Shown piece after piece: positions 8,641-16,553 of a stretch of DNA of 45,827 bases. The stretch is taken from the NCBI GenBank assembly GCA_023423835.1, contig JAFAEW010000012.1, forward strand, positions 1 through 45,827. The letters run 5' to 3'. The stretch comes from Bacteroidota bacterium (GTDB lineage: Bacteria > Bacteroidota > Bacteroidia > Chitinophagales > Chitinophagaceae). Below the pieces are notes generated by a model. That model searched no databases. It saw only the letters and a list, made by a program, of their open reading frames with translations, and was not told the DNA's origin. Positions within the stretch are counted from its first letter, which is position 1; each line of letters begins with the position of its first letter. The position numbers and the translations under genes were made by a program.

Positions 8641-9411
8641 TTAATGTACCGCTTCGTCTCGCCATTCTTTTCCTGTCAGATGAATAAAAACATCCTCAAG
8701 GTTGGCCTTTTTAACTTCTTTTGGTCGTTCAAATCCGGTTGCCACCAGATCGTCAATCAGTTTGTCGGGAGAAGCAAGTGAAATAATCTTTCCCGAGTCG
8801 ATGATCGCCACACGATCGCAAAGAATCTCTGCTTCATCCATGTAATGGGTGGTTAGAATGACCGTAGTGCCTTTGTCTCTGATCGTTTTGATGAGATCCC
8901 AAAGATTCCGTCTCGCTTGCGGATCGAGGCCCGTAGTGGGTTCATCCAGAAATATTACTCTTGGTTGATTGATAAGTGTGGTGGCGATAGAAAAGCGCTG
9001 TTTCTGTCCACCACTCAATTCCTTAAATTTGCTCGAAGCCTTTTCTTTGAGATTGACTCTTTCGAGTAAAGCCGCCGGGTCAACTTCTTCATTATAAAGC
9101 CCTCCGAAAAGCCGGATCAGTTCCGATAGATTGAGATTCGGATAATATCCTGATGCCTGTAACTGAACGCCAATAATCTTTTTTATTGCGTTCGGATTTT
9201 CATCCAGATCAATGTCATCAACAAATACCTTTCCCGAAGACTTTTCCCGGAGTGTTTCGATGATTTCAAGCGTTGTCGATTTCCCGGCGCCGTTGGGACC
9301 GAGCAATCCAAAGATCTCTCCCTCAAAAACATCGAAACTTATTCCTTTTACCGCGGCAAAATCTCCATAATTCTTCTTCAGATCGCGAACAGAAATCATC
9401 AGCTTTTTCAT
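8641..9411 (-). CDS. ABC transporter ATP-binding protein (ABC-2/multidrug type)
   Basis: A complete 256-residue ATPase with Walker A GPNGAGKST, signature LSGGQKQR, Walker B VIFLDEPTTGLD and the switch His in TTHYMDEAE. Its layout matches DrrA/CcmA-type ATPases that pair with ABC-2 permeases for drug, lipid or polysaccharide export. No permease gene adjoins it; the neighbours are a YfiT-like gene downstream and, after an 89-base gap, a CAP-domain gene upstream. It is not close enough to GldA to assign it to the GldF/GldG proteins encoded 13 kb away. The ATG at 9411 gives the full N terminus; MISVRDL four codons in is an alternative. Confidence 0.9.
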   Translation of the reverse strand: MKKLMISVRDLKKNYGDFAAVKGISFDVFEGEIFGLLGPNGAGKSTTLEIIETLREKSSGKVFVDDIDLDENPNAIKKIIGVQLQASGYYPNLNLSELIRLFGGLYNEEVDPAALLERVNLKEKASSKFKELSGGQKQRFSIATTLINQPRVIFLDEPTTGLDPQARRNLWDLIKTIRDKGTTVILTTHYMDEAEILCDRVAIIDSGKIISLASPDKLIDDLVATGFERPKEVKKANLEDVFIHLTGKEWRDEAVH

Positions 9412-9500
9412 ACGAGGATAAAGGTAAACAGCTTTTCCGAGAACAGGCAGCAGGATTTGTTGGAGGCCGGGAAAAAGAACGGCATCCTGACCAGGATAAG

Positions 9501-9986
9501 TTATTTTCGGATGTAAATTTCTGTAAAGAAAAGAGTGCCGTCATTTGATTTTGCAATTCCAATTCCGGTATAGTTAAAATCCCCCTCCAGATTTTTCCGG
9601 TGCCCTTCGCTTCCCACCCAAAGGTTTACCACCTCTTTGGCGGAAATATTTCCATAAGCTACATTTTCACCCATTGCCTTCATCGAAGGTTCGAGCTTTA
9701 AGATAGATGTCCATCGCGCATCAAATCCTTCATGTCCGAAAGGCGTTTTCCCGGTTGCCATATCCATACTGTGGGAAGTTGCAACGGCATTCAAATCAGA
9801 AAGCATTTGCAGAGGCGGCTTATGTAATCCCGCCCGGTATTGATTTACATATTCCAGAATCCCGGTTTGAAGATCTTTTTCACCCTGCGGAAGCGAATCT
9901 GCGGAGGGTGATAGTTTGGAGTGACAGGCAAAGGATGAAGTTGAGAAAAGCAGCAAAACCATTAACCTGAACATCTTTAAGCACAT
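9501..9986 (-). CDS. CAP/SCP-domain lipoprotein
   Basis: From the ATG at 9986 the protein has 161 residues. A hydrophobic signal ends in a lipobox (SSFAC), so it should be a lipoprotein. A CAP domain follows, with LNAVATSHSMDMA, GHEGF, MGENVAYG and LWVGSEGHRKNLEGDFNYTGIG, including the conserved His and Glu positions. CAP proteins bind sterols, lipids or peptides, and bacterial members are poorly understood. A TTG at 10004, directly next to the fbp stop, would add six residues, and an ATG at 9974 would remove four. It lies downstream of fbp on the same strand and is probably transcribed with it. Confidence 0.85.
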   Translation of the reverse strand: MCLKMFRLMVLLLFSTSSFACHSKLSPSADSLPQGEKDLQTGILEYVNQYRAGLHKPPLQMLSDLNAVATSHSMDMATGKTPFGHEGFDARWTSILKLEPSMKAMGENVAYGNISAKEVVNLWVGSEGHRKNLEGDFNYTGIGIAKSNDGTLFFTEIYIRK

Positions 9987-10004
9987 TGACCGTTTTCGCA
10001 ACAA

Positions 10005-11033
10005 TTATCCAACTTTTATACCATTCTCCTCCAATGTATATGTTAAACAATCTTCCACCATTGCAGCACTTCCAATAAATATCGGTGTTCTTTCATGGAG
10101 CTTTTTTGGTTGAATATCCAAAATTCGTTTATAGCCATTGGTTGCTTTTCCTCCGGCCACTTCCAAAATGAAAGCAAAGGGATTGCATTCGTACATCAAA
10201 CGTAATTTTCCCGATGGCTTTTCCACTGTTCCGGGATACATAAAGATACCTCCCTTTATGAGAGTTCTGTGCATGTCGGCAGCCATGCTTCCGATATAGC
10301 GCTGCGAATACGGCCCGCCACTCGATTTAGAACGTTTCTGATAGGAGTCAATATATCTTTTTACCGGTTCCGCATACTGAAAAAAGTTGCCGTGATTAAC
10401 AGAATAGATGGTTCCATTTACCGGACACTGAATATTAGGATGACTGAGGCAAAATTCGCCGATGGAAGGATCGAGGGTGAATCCGTTAACCCCTCTTCTT
10501 GTTGCATATACGAGAATGGTGGACGATCCGTAAACGATGTATCCCGCCGCTACCTGTTTGGTTCCGGGTTGTAGAAAGTCCTCAATCGTGCAGGGCGTTC
10601 CGGGTTTGCTTATTCTGCGGTAAACGCCGAAAATAGTTCCAATAGAGGCATTTGTATCAATATTGCTGCTGCCGTCAAGCGGGTCAACCATCACCACGTA
10701 TTTGCTTTGATTGCTCACTTCATCATTAAAGACTTCAATCTCATCAAACTCTTCACTTGCAATGCCGGCACAGCTAATGCCATGTTTTAGTACGCCGATT
10801 ATTTGGTTGTTGGCGTAAACATCCAGCTTTTTCACCTCCTCCCCCTGCACATTTACCGATCCGTAATCGCCCAGGATATCTACCAGTCCTGCTTTGTTTA
10901 CTTCTACATTAATTCTTTTGGCCGCCAGTCCAAGGTCACGCAATAAATTACTTAATTCACCGGTTGCATTGGGAATGGTTCGATATTGTTGAATGGTAAA
11001 TTCATCGAGCGTTAAGATCTGCCTGTTAATCAT
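10005..11033 (-). CDS. fbp: Class I fructose-1,6-bisphosphatase
   Basis: A 342-residue enzyme with the metal-binding motif VDPLDGSSNID, the GTIFGVYRR segment and the sugar-phosphate region (YSQRYIGSMAADMHRTLIKGGIFMYP). Class I FBPase hydrolyses fructose 1,6-bisphosphate to fructose 6-phosphate in gluconeogenesis, in the cytoplasm. The length is normal for the family. It is divergent from aspartokinase, with candidate -7 elements facing both ways in the gap. The CAP-domain gene follows without a gap if its TTG start is used. Confidence 0.97.
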   Translation of the reverse strand: MINRQILTLDEFTIQQYRTIPNATGELSNLLRDLGLAAKRINVEVNKAGLVDILGDYGSVNVQGEEVKKLDVYANNQIIGVLKHGISCAGIASEEFDEIEVFNDEVSNQSKYVVMVDPLDGSSNIDTNASIGTIFGVYRRISKPGTPCTIEDFLQPGTKQVAAGYIVYGSSTILVYATRRGVNGFTLDPSIGEFCLSHPNIQCPVNGTIYSVNHGNFFQYAEPVKRYIDSYQKRSKSSGGPYSQRYIGSMAADMHRTLIKGGIFMYPGTVEKPSGKLRLMYECNPFAFILEVAGGKATNGYKRILDIQPKKLHERTPIFIGSAAMVEDCLTYTLEENGIKVG

Positions 11034-11050
11034 GGTGGGAGATATTTTTG

Positions 11051-11058
11051 CAAAAGTA
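11051..11058 (-). promoter_or_regulatory. Putative -7 promoter element for fbp
   Basis: On the minus strand this reads TACTTTTG, matching TAnnTTTG, 17 bases before the fbp start codon. No TTG lies at the expected -33 distance. Confidence 0.35.
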
Positions 11059-11102
11059 GGATAAGAGAAAAACTAACGACTGTAAGTGGCTTCGAATTAT
11101 CT

Positions 11103-11110
11103 TATATTTG
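11103..11110 (+). promoter_or_regulatory. Putative -7 promoter element for aspartokinase
   Basis: TATATTTG matches TAnnTTTG 44 bases before the chosen ATG at 11155. It lies inside the longer in-frame extension that begins at 11086, which argues against that longer start. No clear -33 TTG was found. Confidence 0.4.
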
Positions 11111-11154
11111 TTCAATCAAAGTACTTATTCTTTGATGGTTTTCAAAAATTAAGG

Positions 11155-12432
11155 ATGAAAGTTTTCAAATTTGGCGGGGCAAGTATCAACAGTTTGGAAC
11201 GAATTAAAAATATTGCTTTACTGCTGTCTAATTATCAGAATGAAGAGCTTGTAATCATTGTTTCAGCCATGGGAAAGGTGACGAATGCACTCGAAAAAGT
11301 GGCAGAAGCATTTTATGATAACAAACAGGAAGAAGCTCTCAAACTTTTCAAAGTCGTAAAACGGCAGCACACCGACATTGCAAAATACCTGCTTGTAACA
11401 AATTTCAATCCGTGTTATGCACGGCTGGTCGATCTTTTCACCGAAGTAGAATGGATGTTGCACGACCGGCCACACGGGAAGTATGATTATTATTACGATC
11501 AGATAGTAAGTATTGGCGAACTCTTCAGTTCAAACATTCTCAGTTATTATTTAAATGAAACGGGAATTAAGAATAAATGGTTTGACGTAAGAGATCTTAT
11601 CAGAACCGATGACAACTTTCGGGATGCATCTGTAGACTGGAAGGTTACTTCGGAGAGAATTACAAATTGGAGATCAGAACAGTTTGACAATAAACAAACC
11701 GATGATCCATCAATTATGATCTGCCAGGGATTTATTGCGAGTACCGACGAGAACGAATCCACTACGCTGGGAAGAGAAGGAAGTGACTTTACCGCGGCGA
11801 TCTTCGGAAACATTCTCAATGCAGAAAGCGTTACGATCTGGAAAGATGTGGAGGGCGTAATGAGCGCCGATCCAAGGATATTTCCAGACGCAAAATTAAT
11901 TTCACACCTCAGTTTTGAAGAAGTGATAGAGATGGCATATTACGGAGCGCAGGTAATTCATCCCAAAACCGTAAAACCTTTACAAAACAAGGCGATCCCA
12001 CTGTTTGTAAAATGCTTTTTAGATCCCCGTCTGCCGGGAACCGTAATCAACGGCGAGGCAGTGAAAGATTTACCTCCGATAATTGTTTTGAAAGAAAAGC
12101 AGGCATTATTGAAATTAAGAAGCAATGATTTTTCATTCGTAGGCCATAAGCCAATGAGTATGCTCTACGATATTTTCGGGGAAATAAAGATCTGGCCCAA
12201 TCTTATTCAAACAGAAGCAATCAGCCTGGAGATTTGCGTAGATGATAAGTCTGATAAGCTCGGCCGTCTGGCAGAAGAAGCATCGGCACTTTTTGAAGTA
12301 CAAGTGGAAAAAGACCTGACTTTGCTGACGATCAGGCATTATTCAGAAGATCTGCTCAACCATTTTCTTGAAAATAAAAAAAGCATTTTAACACAGAAAA
12401 CGAAGGATACGGTACAAGTTTTGTTAAAATAG
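11155..12432 (+). CDS. lysC: Aspartate kinase
   Basis: A monofunctional aspartokinase of 425 residues that phosphorylates aspartate at the start of lysine, threonine and methionine synthesis. The N-terminal MKVFKFGGASINS is the KFGG substrate/ATP motif. TTLGREGSDFTAA and the region VTIWKDVEGVMSADPRIFPDAK are also conserved. The C-terminal ~140 residues are ACT-like regulatory sequence and contain no homoserine dehydrogenase domain. I choose the ATG at 11155, preceded by AAGG, because the family starts there. An extension to 11086 would cover the candidate promoter. It is divergent from fbp. Confidence 0.95.
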   Translation: MKVFKFGGASINSLERIKNIALLLSNYQNEELVIIVSAMGKVTNALEKVAEAFYDNKQEEALKLFKVVKRQHTDIAKYLLVTNFNPCYARLVDLFTEVEWMLHDRPHGKYDYYYDQIVSIGELFSSNILSYYLNETGIKNKWFDVRDLIRTDDNFRDASVDWKVTSERITNWRSEQFDNKQTDDPSIMICQGFIASTDENESTTLGREGSDFTAAIFGNILNAESVTIWKDVEGVMSADPRIFPDAKLISHLSFEEVIEMAYYGAQVIHPKTVKPLQNKAIPLFVKCFLDPRLPGTVINGEAVKDLPPIIVLKEKQALLKLRSNDFSFVGHKPMSMLYDIFGEIKIWPNLIQTEAISLEICVDDKSDKLGRLAEEASALFEVQVEKDLTLLTIRHYSEDLLNHFLENKKSILTQKTKDTVQVLLK

Positions 12433-12491
12433 TTCTACTTATTCAAAACTAATTTCAGTCACAAAATTTAGAAATTTTCAAATCTTTCATC

Positions 12492-13022
12492 ATGAAAAAA
12501 TTAATTGTCTTTTCGTTCCTTTCTGCCTTTTTATTGGGCGGCCTCGTTGCGCAGGCTCAGAATGATAAGTCTCAAAGGCCCAGTCCGCCTGCAACTGTAA
12601 CTGAAACGATTGCCAGTGGCGCTACCATAACAATCAATTATAGTCAGCCCGCTCTAAAAGGCCGAAGAATAGGTAAAGACGTAGAACCTTTTGAAGGAAA
12701 AGTTTGGAGAGCCGGCGCCAACGAGGCCACTGTTTTTCAAACCGATAAAGACATTAAGGTGGAAGGTCAGACTTTACCGGCCGGAAAGTATGCGTTGTTT
12801 ACCATCGCCAATGGAGATGATTGGACAATCATCTTCAATAAGAAATGGGAAACCTGGGGCGCTTTTGACTACGAAAAGAATAAAGACCAGGATGCTTTAA
12901 AAGTACACGTAAAAGCAAAAAACACTTCGGAACCAATTGAAAGATTAACCTATACGATCGATAAATCCGGAAAAGTTACACTTACCTGGGGAACACTAGC
13001 TGTGAGCTTCAATGTAGAATAA
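12492..13022 (+). CDS. DUF2911 exported protein
   Basis: This 176-residue protein has a signal peptide (about residues 1-22, ending AQA) and a DUF2911 domain with ITINYSQPALKGRRIG, VWRAGANEATVFQTDKDIKVEG, LPAGKYALFTI and WTIIFNKKWETWGAFDYE. The family is common in Bacteroidota, predicted periplasmic or surface-located, with no assigned function. It stands alone: 59 bases separate it from aspartokinase, and a strong hairpin terminator follows. No recognisable -7 element precedes it. Confidence 0.9.
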   Translation: MKKLIVFSFLSAFLLGGLVAQAQNDKSQRPSPPATVTETIASGATITINYSQPALKGRRIGKDVEPFEGKVWRAGANEATVFQTDKDIKVEGQTLPAGKYALFTIANGDDWTIIFNKKWETWGAFDYEKNKDQDALKVHVKAKNTSEPIERLTYTIDKSGKVTLTWGTLAVSFNVE

Positions 13023-13045
13023 TATCTTTCCGCTCCGTTTTCTAT

Positions 13046-13070
13046 AAAAGAACCTTTAGGTTCTTTTTTT
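13046..13070 (+). terminator. Rho-independent terminator after DUF2911 gene
   Basis: AAAAGAACCT and AGGTTCTTTT form a perfect 10-base inverted repeat around a two-base centre, followed by a T run. It lies 23 bases after the DUF2911 stop. Confidence 0.9.
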
Positions 13071-13090
13071 AATTAATAATGGATCAACTT

Positions 13091-13158
13091 TATAGTGACA
13101 CAATACTATATTGGTATTTTATAGCGCATAGGCACTATATTTTTAAAATATAGTATTG
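13091..13158. promoter_or_regulatory. Cluster of palindromic TATAGT/ACTATA sites (candidate operator)
   Basis: Four copies of the hexamer TATAGT or its complement ACTATA occur at 13091, 13105, 13134 and 13149. Two of them form a perfect 21-base palindrome (10-base arms, one central base) at 13134-13154. An 11-base inverted repeat, CAATACTATAT at 13101-13111 and ATATAGTATTG at 13148-13158, brackets the region. It ends just before the candidate -7 element of the SatD-like gene, whose product carries a helix-turn-helix, so autoregulation is a reasonable inference. Confidence 0.55.
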
Positions 13159-13164
13159 AAAGCC

Positions 13165-13172
13165 TATATTTG
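13165..13172 (+). promoter_or_regulatory. Putative -7 promoter element for SatD-like/DUF3307 genes
   Basis: TATATTTG matches TAnnTTTG. It lies 59 bases before the ATG at 13232 and directly after the palindrome cluster. No -33 TTG is at the right spacing, so activation or repression through the palindromes would be needed or plausible. Confidence 0.45.
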
Positions 13173-13231
13173 TCATTATCTTGGAACAGGCGAAGTATTA
13201 AATGCTTAACTTTAAAGGATGATCAGCAAAC

Positions 13232-13867
13232 ATGGCGAAACAGTTTAGGGCAGCAGTGATGTCGGCAGATATTGTGGGTTCAACTTCACTTAAACCGCAG
13301 AAACGAAAAGAACTGCAGAAGTTGATCGATTCCTTTTTTACGGGGAAAAAGCAAATTTTTAAAGATTTGCGTTTTGAACAATTCAGGGGCGATAGTATGC
13401 AGATTGTTTTAACCGACAATAAGAAAAATGCCCTGAAGCTGGCACTTGAGCTTTCCACCTTTCTCAAAATTTCAAATTTTGAAATCAGGATCGCAATTGG
13501 TCTGGGCGAAATAAGTTATGATACAGGCAGGGTAGTAACTTCGGATGGAACGGCATTTCAGCTATCCGGTCCCGCGGTGGACGAACTTAAAAAGAGGAAT
13601 GATTTGATTGACGTTAAATTTGACCTCGAAGTTCTTAACGACGAATGGGAAACCAACAATAATTCCATGAACTTCATCCTGAAAAAAATAAGCAGCAGGC
13701 AGGCTGAAGCGACTTACCTGGCATTAGAAGATCTGAAACAGGAGGAAATTGCAAAAAAATTGAAAATCAGTCAACCTTCAGTCCACCATCGGTTGAAAAC
13801 TGCCGGGGCCGATGTATTTTACAGTATGATAAGGCGTTTCGAAACGGTAGTAGAAAAAAATTATTAA
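13232..13867 (+). CDS. SatD-like protein: cyclase-fold-like N-terminal domain plus helix-turn-helix
   Basis: The N-terminal ~130 residues of this 211-residue protein resemble the class III nucleotide cyclase fold: SADIVGST with Asp13, FRGDSMQIVL with Asp54, and RIAIGLGEISYDTG followed by FQLSGPAVDELKK. The two Asp match the cyclase metal ligands. At the position of the usual catalytic Asn and Arg, however, it has Asp117 and Lys, so activity may be lost or changed. Residues about 165-192 (LKQEEIAKKLKISQPSVHHRLK) form a helix-turn-helix. I place it in the SatD family, whose biochemical role is unclear. The DUF3307 gene starts five bases after its stop. Palindromic sites lie upstream. Confidence 0.72.
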   Translation: MAKQFRAAVMSADIVGSTSLKPQKRKELQKLIDSFFTGKKQIFKDLRFEQFRGDSMQIVLTDNKKNALKLALELSTFLKISNFEIRIAIGLGEISYDTGRVVTSDGTAFQLSGPAVDELKKRNDLIDVKFDLEVLNDEWETNNNSMNFILKKISSRQAEATYLALEDLKQEEIAKKLKISQPSVHHRLKTAGADVFYSMIRRFETVVEKNY

Positions 13868-13872
13868 TAAAC

Positions 13873-14601
13873 ATGATCGTATTATACCAATGGATCTTTG
13901 CACATTTACTCGGCGACTTCGTGTTTCAGACAAAGGCAATCGTTGAACATAAAAGAAAGTATAAAGCGGCTTCCTGGATATTGTATGTGCATTGTTTGAT
14001 TCACGGCGTACTGATCTACCTGTTCAGTCCTGATAAGTCTATCTGGCTGATTCCCGTCATAATCATCGTTTCTCATTACATCATTGATCTTTGGAAGCTG
14101 CACTCCCGAAATAACGGATGGTCGTTTTTGATTGATCAGGCACTGCATCTACTGGTAATCTTCACGCTCTGGCTCATTTATTATCAGCCGGCCGGATGGA
14201 TAGAAATTCATTGGGAATCCTTTACCACCAACATGAAACTGTGGATCGTTTTGACCGGATACCTGACAGTAATTTTTCCGCTTGCGTACACCATCGGCTA
14301 TTTTACCACCAAGTGGCGGAATGAGGTGGAAGCAGATGTACAATTATCAAAGGTAAGTCTGAGTGAAGCCGGGAAATGGATCGGAATGTTTGAGCGCATT
14401 TTGGTGTTAACCTTTGTTATCTTCTCCCATTTTGAAGGCATCGGCTTTTTGATTGCAGCAAAATCGATCCTAAGATTCAATGATATCAAAGGACAAAATG
14501 TAAGAAAGGAAGCCGAATATATTCTAATCGGAACCTTAATGAGCTTCGCAGCCTCCATACTCGTGGGGCTGATCGTATTAAGACTAATAGCCGGTTATTG
14601 A
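13873..14601 (+). CDS. DUF3307 integral membrane protein
   Basis: A 242-residue protein with about six or seven membrane segments. The first part carries the family pattern of buried His/Asp residues: FAHLLGDFVFQT, HCLIHG, SHYIIDLWK and DQALHLL. Such spacing could bind a metal, but that is inference. The C-terminal part (GKWIGMFERILVLTFV ... AAKSILRF) is also conserved among Bacteroidota members as I remember them. No function is known for DUF3307. It follows the SatD-like gene by five bases and is almost certainly co-expressed with it. PdxJ begins 32 bases downstream. Confidence 0.85.
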   Translation: MIVLYQWIFAHLLGDFVFQTKAIVEHKRKYKAASWILYVHCLIHGVLIYLFSPDKSIWLIPVIIIVSHYIIDLWKLHSRNNGWSFLIDQALHLLVIFTLWLIYYQPAGWIEIHWESFTTNMKLWIVLTGYLTVIFPLAYTIGYFTTKWRNEVEADVQLSKVSLSEAGKWIGMFERILVLTFVIFSHFEGIGFLIAAKSILRFNDIKGQNVRKEAEYILIGTLMSFAASILVGLIVLRLIAGY

Positions 14602-14633
14602 GTTTACGGCATTGAATTTTAAAAATCAGCAGT

Positions 14634-15359
14634 ATGATTAAACAAACACGTTTATCGGTCAATATAAACAAACTTGCAACATTAAGAAACAGCCGCGGCG
14701 GCAACATCCCGGATGTATTGAAAGGCGCGATTGATGTACAAAAATTCGGTGCAGATGGCGTTACCGTTCATCCGAGACCTGACGAACGGCACATTCGTTA
14801 CAGCGATGTGATCGACATTAAACCGATTATAGTAACTGAATTTAATATTGAAGGGAATTCAACAAGTGAGAAATTCGTGGATCTGGTACTAAAGGTAAAA
14901 CCCGACCAGGTTACACTGGTTCCGGACGCGCTCAATCAGATTACGAGCAACCATGGCTGGAATACGATCGACAATAAAGAGTATCTCAGAAAAATGGTTG
15001 CAGTATTTAAAGATGCGGGCATCAGGGTAAGCATATTTGTTGATCCCGATCTTAAAATGATTGAAGGCGCAGCAGAAACCGGAACCGACAGAATTGAATT
15101 GTATACTGAATCTTATGCAAGCCAATACCAGGGTAACCGGGATAAAGCGATTGAACCCTATATTCACGCAGCGGAAAAAGCGGCTTCCCTTGGCCTGGGA
15201 ATCAATGCCGGGCATGATCTCAGTCTTGAAAACCTCAGATTTTTTAGAGAGCAGATTCCATCTATCGATGAGGTTAGTATCGGTCATGCGCTCATCGCCG
15301 ATGCCTTGTATTACGGACTGGAAAATACCATTCAAATGTATAAACGACTGTTGCGATAA
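14634..15359 (+). CDS. pdxJ: Pyridoxine 5'-phosphate synthase
   Basis: PdxJ condenses 3-amino-2-oxopropyl phosphate with deoxyxylulose 5-phosphate to make pyridoxine 5'-phosphate. The 241-residue sequence has the conserved LSVNINKLATLRNSRGG, GADGVTVHPRPDERHIR, QVTLVPDA, RVSIFVDPD, IELYTE, GINAGHDLSLENL and EVSIGHALIADA. Its length is normal and its role cytoplasmic. It is the last gene of the rightward run and abuts the convergent TlpA-like gene with no base between the stop codons, so no terminator fits between them. Confidence 0.97.
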   Translation: MIKQTRLSVNINKLATLRNSRGGNIPDVLKGAIDVQKFGADGVTVHPRPDERHIRYSDVIDIKPIIVTEFNIEGNSTSEKFVDLVLKVKPDQVTLVPDALNQITSNHGWNTIDNKEYLRKMVAVFKDAGIRVSIFVDPDLKMIEGAAETGTDRIELYTESYASQYQGNRDKAIEPYIHAAEKAASLGLGINAGHDLSLENLRFFREQIPSIDEVSIGHALIADALYYGLENTIQMYKRLLR

Positions 15360-16472
15360 TTATTTCAATATGGAAGAAAGCGATTCCATCAGTTCTTCTC
15401 CCCTCAGATTCTTCCCGACAATGACGCCATTAGGATCGATCAAAAGGTTCTGAGGGATCGATTCAATATGGTAAAGCTGTGCCACTTCATTTTGCCAGTA
15501 TTTCAGATCGCTCAGTTGCGTCCAGTTTAATCCATCCGCCTCGATCGCTTCCAGCCACCGGCCCTTATCCTGATCCAATGAAATCCCCAAGACCGTGAAA
15601 TTTTTATCCTTGAAGCGGTTATACGCAGCAACGACATTTGGATTTTCAATCCTGCAGGGACGGCACCAACTTGCCCAAAAATCAATCAACACATATTTTC
15701 CCCTGAAGGACGACAATGAAACCGGCTGGCCATTGGTGTCATTTTGTGTAAACTCTAAAGCCTGGGTTCCGATCATTCCCACCTTGCCGTTCTCAATGAT
15801 TTGTTTAATGGATTCTGCATAAGTCGTTTTCAATGCCTGATCCTTGAGATAACCGAAACGCTTTTCCAATAGAAGGAGATCTTTGTTTGGATCGGTTTCA
15901 TAAGCATAAACCAGCAATAAGGATGCAACCGGAGATTGCGGACGCCGGTTGATAAAACGGTCAATGCTGTTTTGATAAATGCTGTAAGCCGTATTGAGCA
16001 TAATTCCAAAACTGTCTTTTTGCGAAGCCATTCCAGCAGACTGATACTGCATACGATAATAATTTACGAAATCCGAAAGCGGCTTGATATCGTACATGAA
16101 AGTCTCATAGTCCTGTTGAACCGGCGATCCACTAACCGCAAGGGCAGTAAATCCGGTGTCTTTTACCGAAAATTCGACTTCCTCATTTCCGATAAATAAA
16201 AACACCCGCTTATCGATTGAAGGTATAGAAACCAATACTCCATCCGGTTTTTCAAGCGATCCTTTCAAAACAAAACTACCTGAATTCGATCTGGCAGTTG
16301 CGATGGTGTCTCTTCCATTTGAAGCGAGTGCGATCACTTTGGAGGAGGCTGCTAATCCGGGAACTGTCCCCTTAATCGTAAATCCTCCGGCCTTGGTTTG
16401 CGCAATGGCAGAAAAAGAGACAACGGTTAAAGAAAGCGATAATAATACAGTATAGGCGAGGTACTTCTTCAT
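15360..16472 (-). CDS. TlpA-like thioredoxin-family protein with DUF4369-type N-terminal domain
   Basis: A 370-residue exported protein. From the ATG at 16472 it begins with a signal peptide (MKKYLAYTVLLSLSLTVV). A beta-rich N-terminal domain follows, GGFTIKGTVPGL ... VFLFIGNEEVEFSV, of the DUF4369 type common in Bacteroidota. The C-terminal thioredoxin/AhpC-TSA domain contains LIDFWASWCRPCRIENP, with the redox pair Cys-Arg-Pro-Cys. It probably reduces or isomerises disulfides in the periplasm. A longer in-frame start at 16523 would spoil the signal peptide. It is downstream of the aldehyde dehydrogenase gene, 81 bases away, on the same strand. Confidence 0.9.
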   Translation of the reverse strand: MKKYLAYTVLLSLSLTVVSFSAIAQTKAGGFTIKGTVPGLAASSKVIALASNGRDTIATARSNSGSFVLKGSLEKPDGVLVSIPSIDKRVFLFIGNEEVEFSVKDTGFTALAVSGSPVQQDYETFMYDIKPLSDFVNYYRMQYQSAGMASQKDSFGIMLNTAYSIYQNSIDRFINRRPQSPVASLLLVYAYETDPNKDLLLLEKRFGYLKDQALKTTYAESIKQIIENGKVGMIGTQALEFTQNDTNGQPVSLSSFRGKYVLIDFWASWCRPCRIENPNVVAAYNRFKDKNFTVLGISLDQDKGRWLEAIEADGLNWTQLSDLKYWQNEVAQLYHIESIPQNLLIDPNGVIVGKNLRGEELMESLSSILK

Positions 16473-16553
16473 TTCATGGGAATAAGCGATAAAATAACCG
16501 CATATTTTATAATTTAACGGCAAGAGAATGCTAAAAATATCGACATTTTTTTT

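Noticed and set aside
8641..9411. ABC ATPase as the missing GldA
   Set aside because: Its sequence resembles DrrA/CcmA multidrug ATPases, and the gldF/gldG genes are 13 kb away; no positive evidence links them.
13232..14601. Calling the SatD-like/DUF3307 pair a Pycsar defence system
   Set aside because: The cyclase Asn/Arg positions are not conserved, DUF3307 is not a known Pycsar effector, and no other defence gene is nearby; kept only as a hypothesis.
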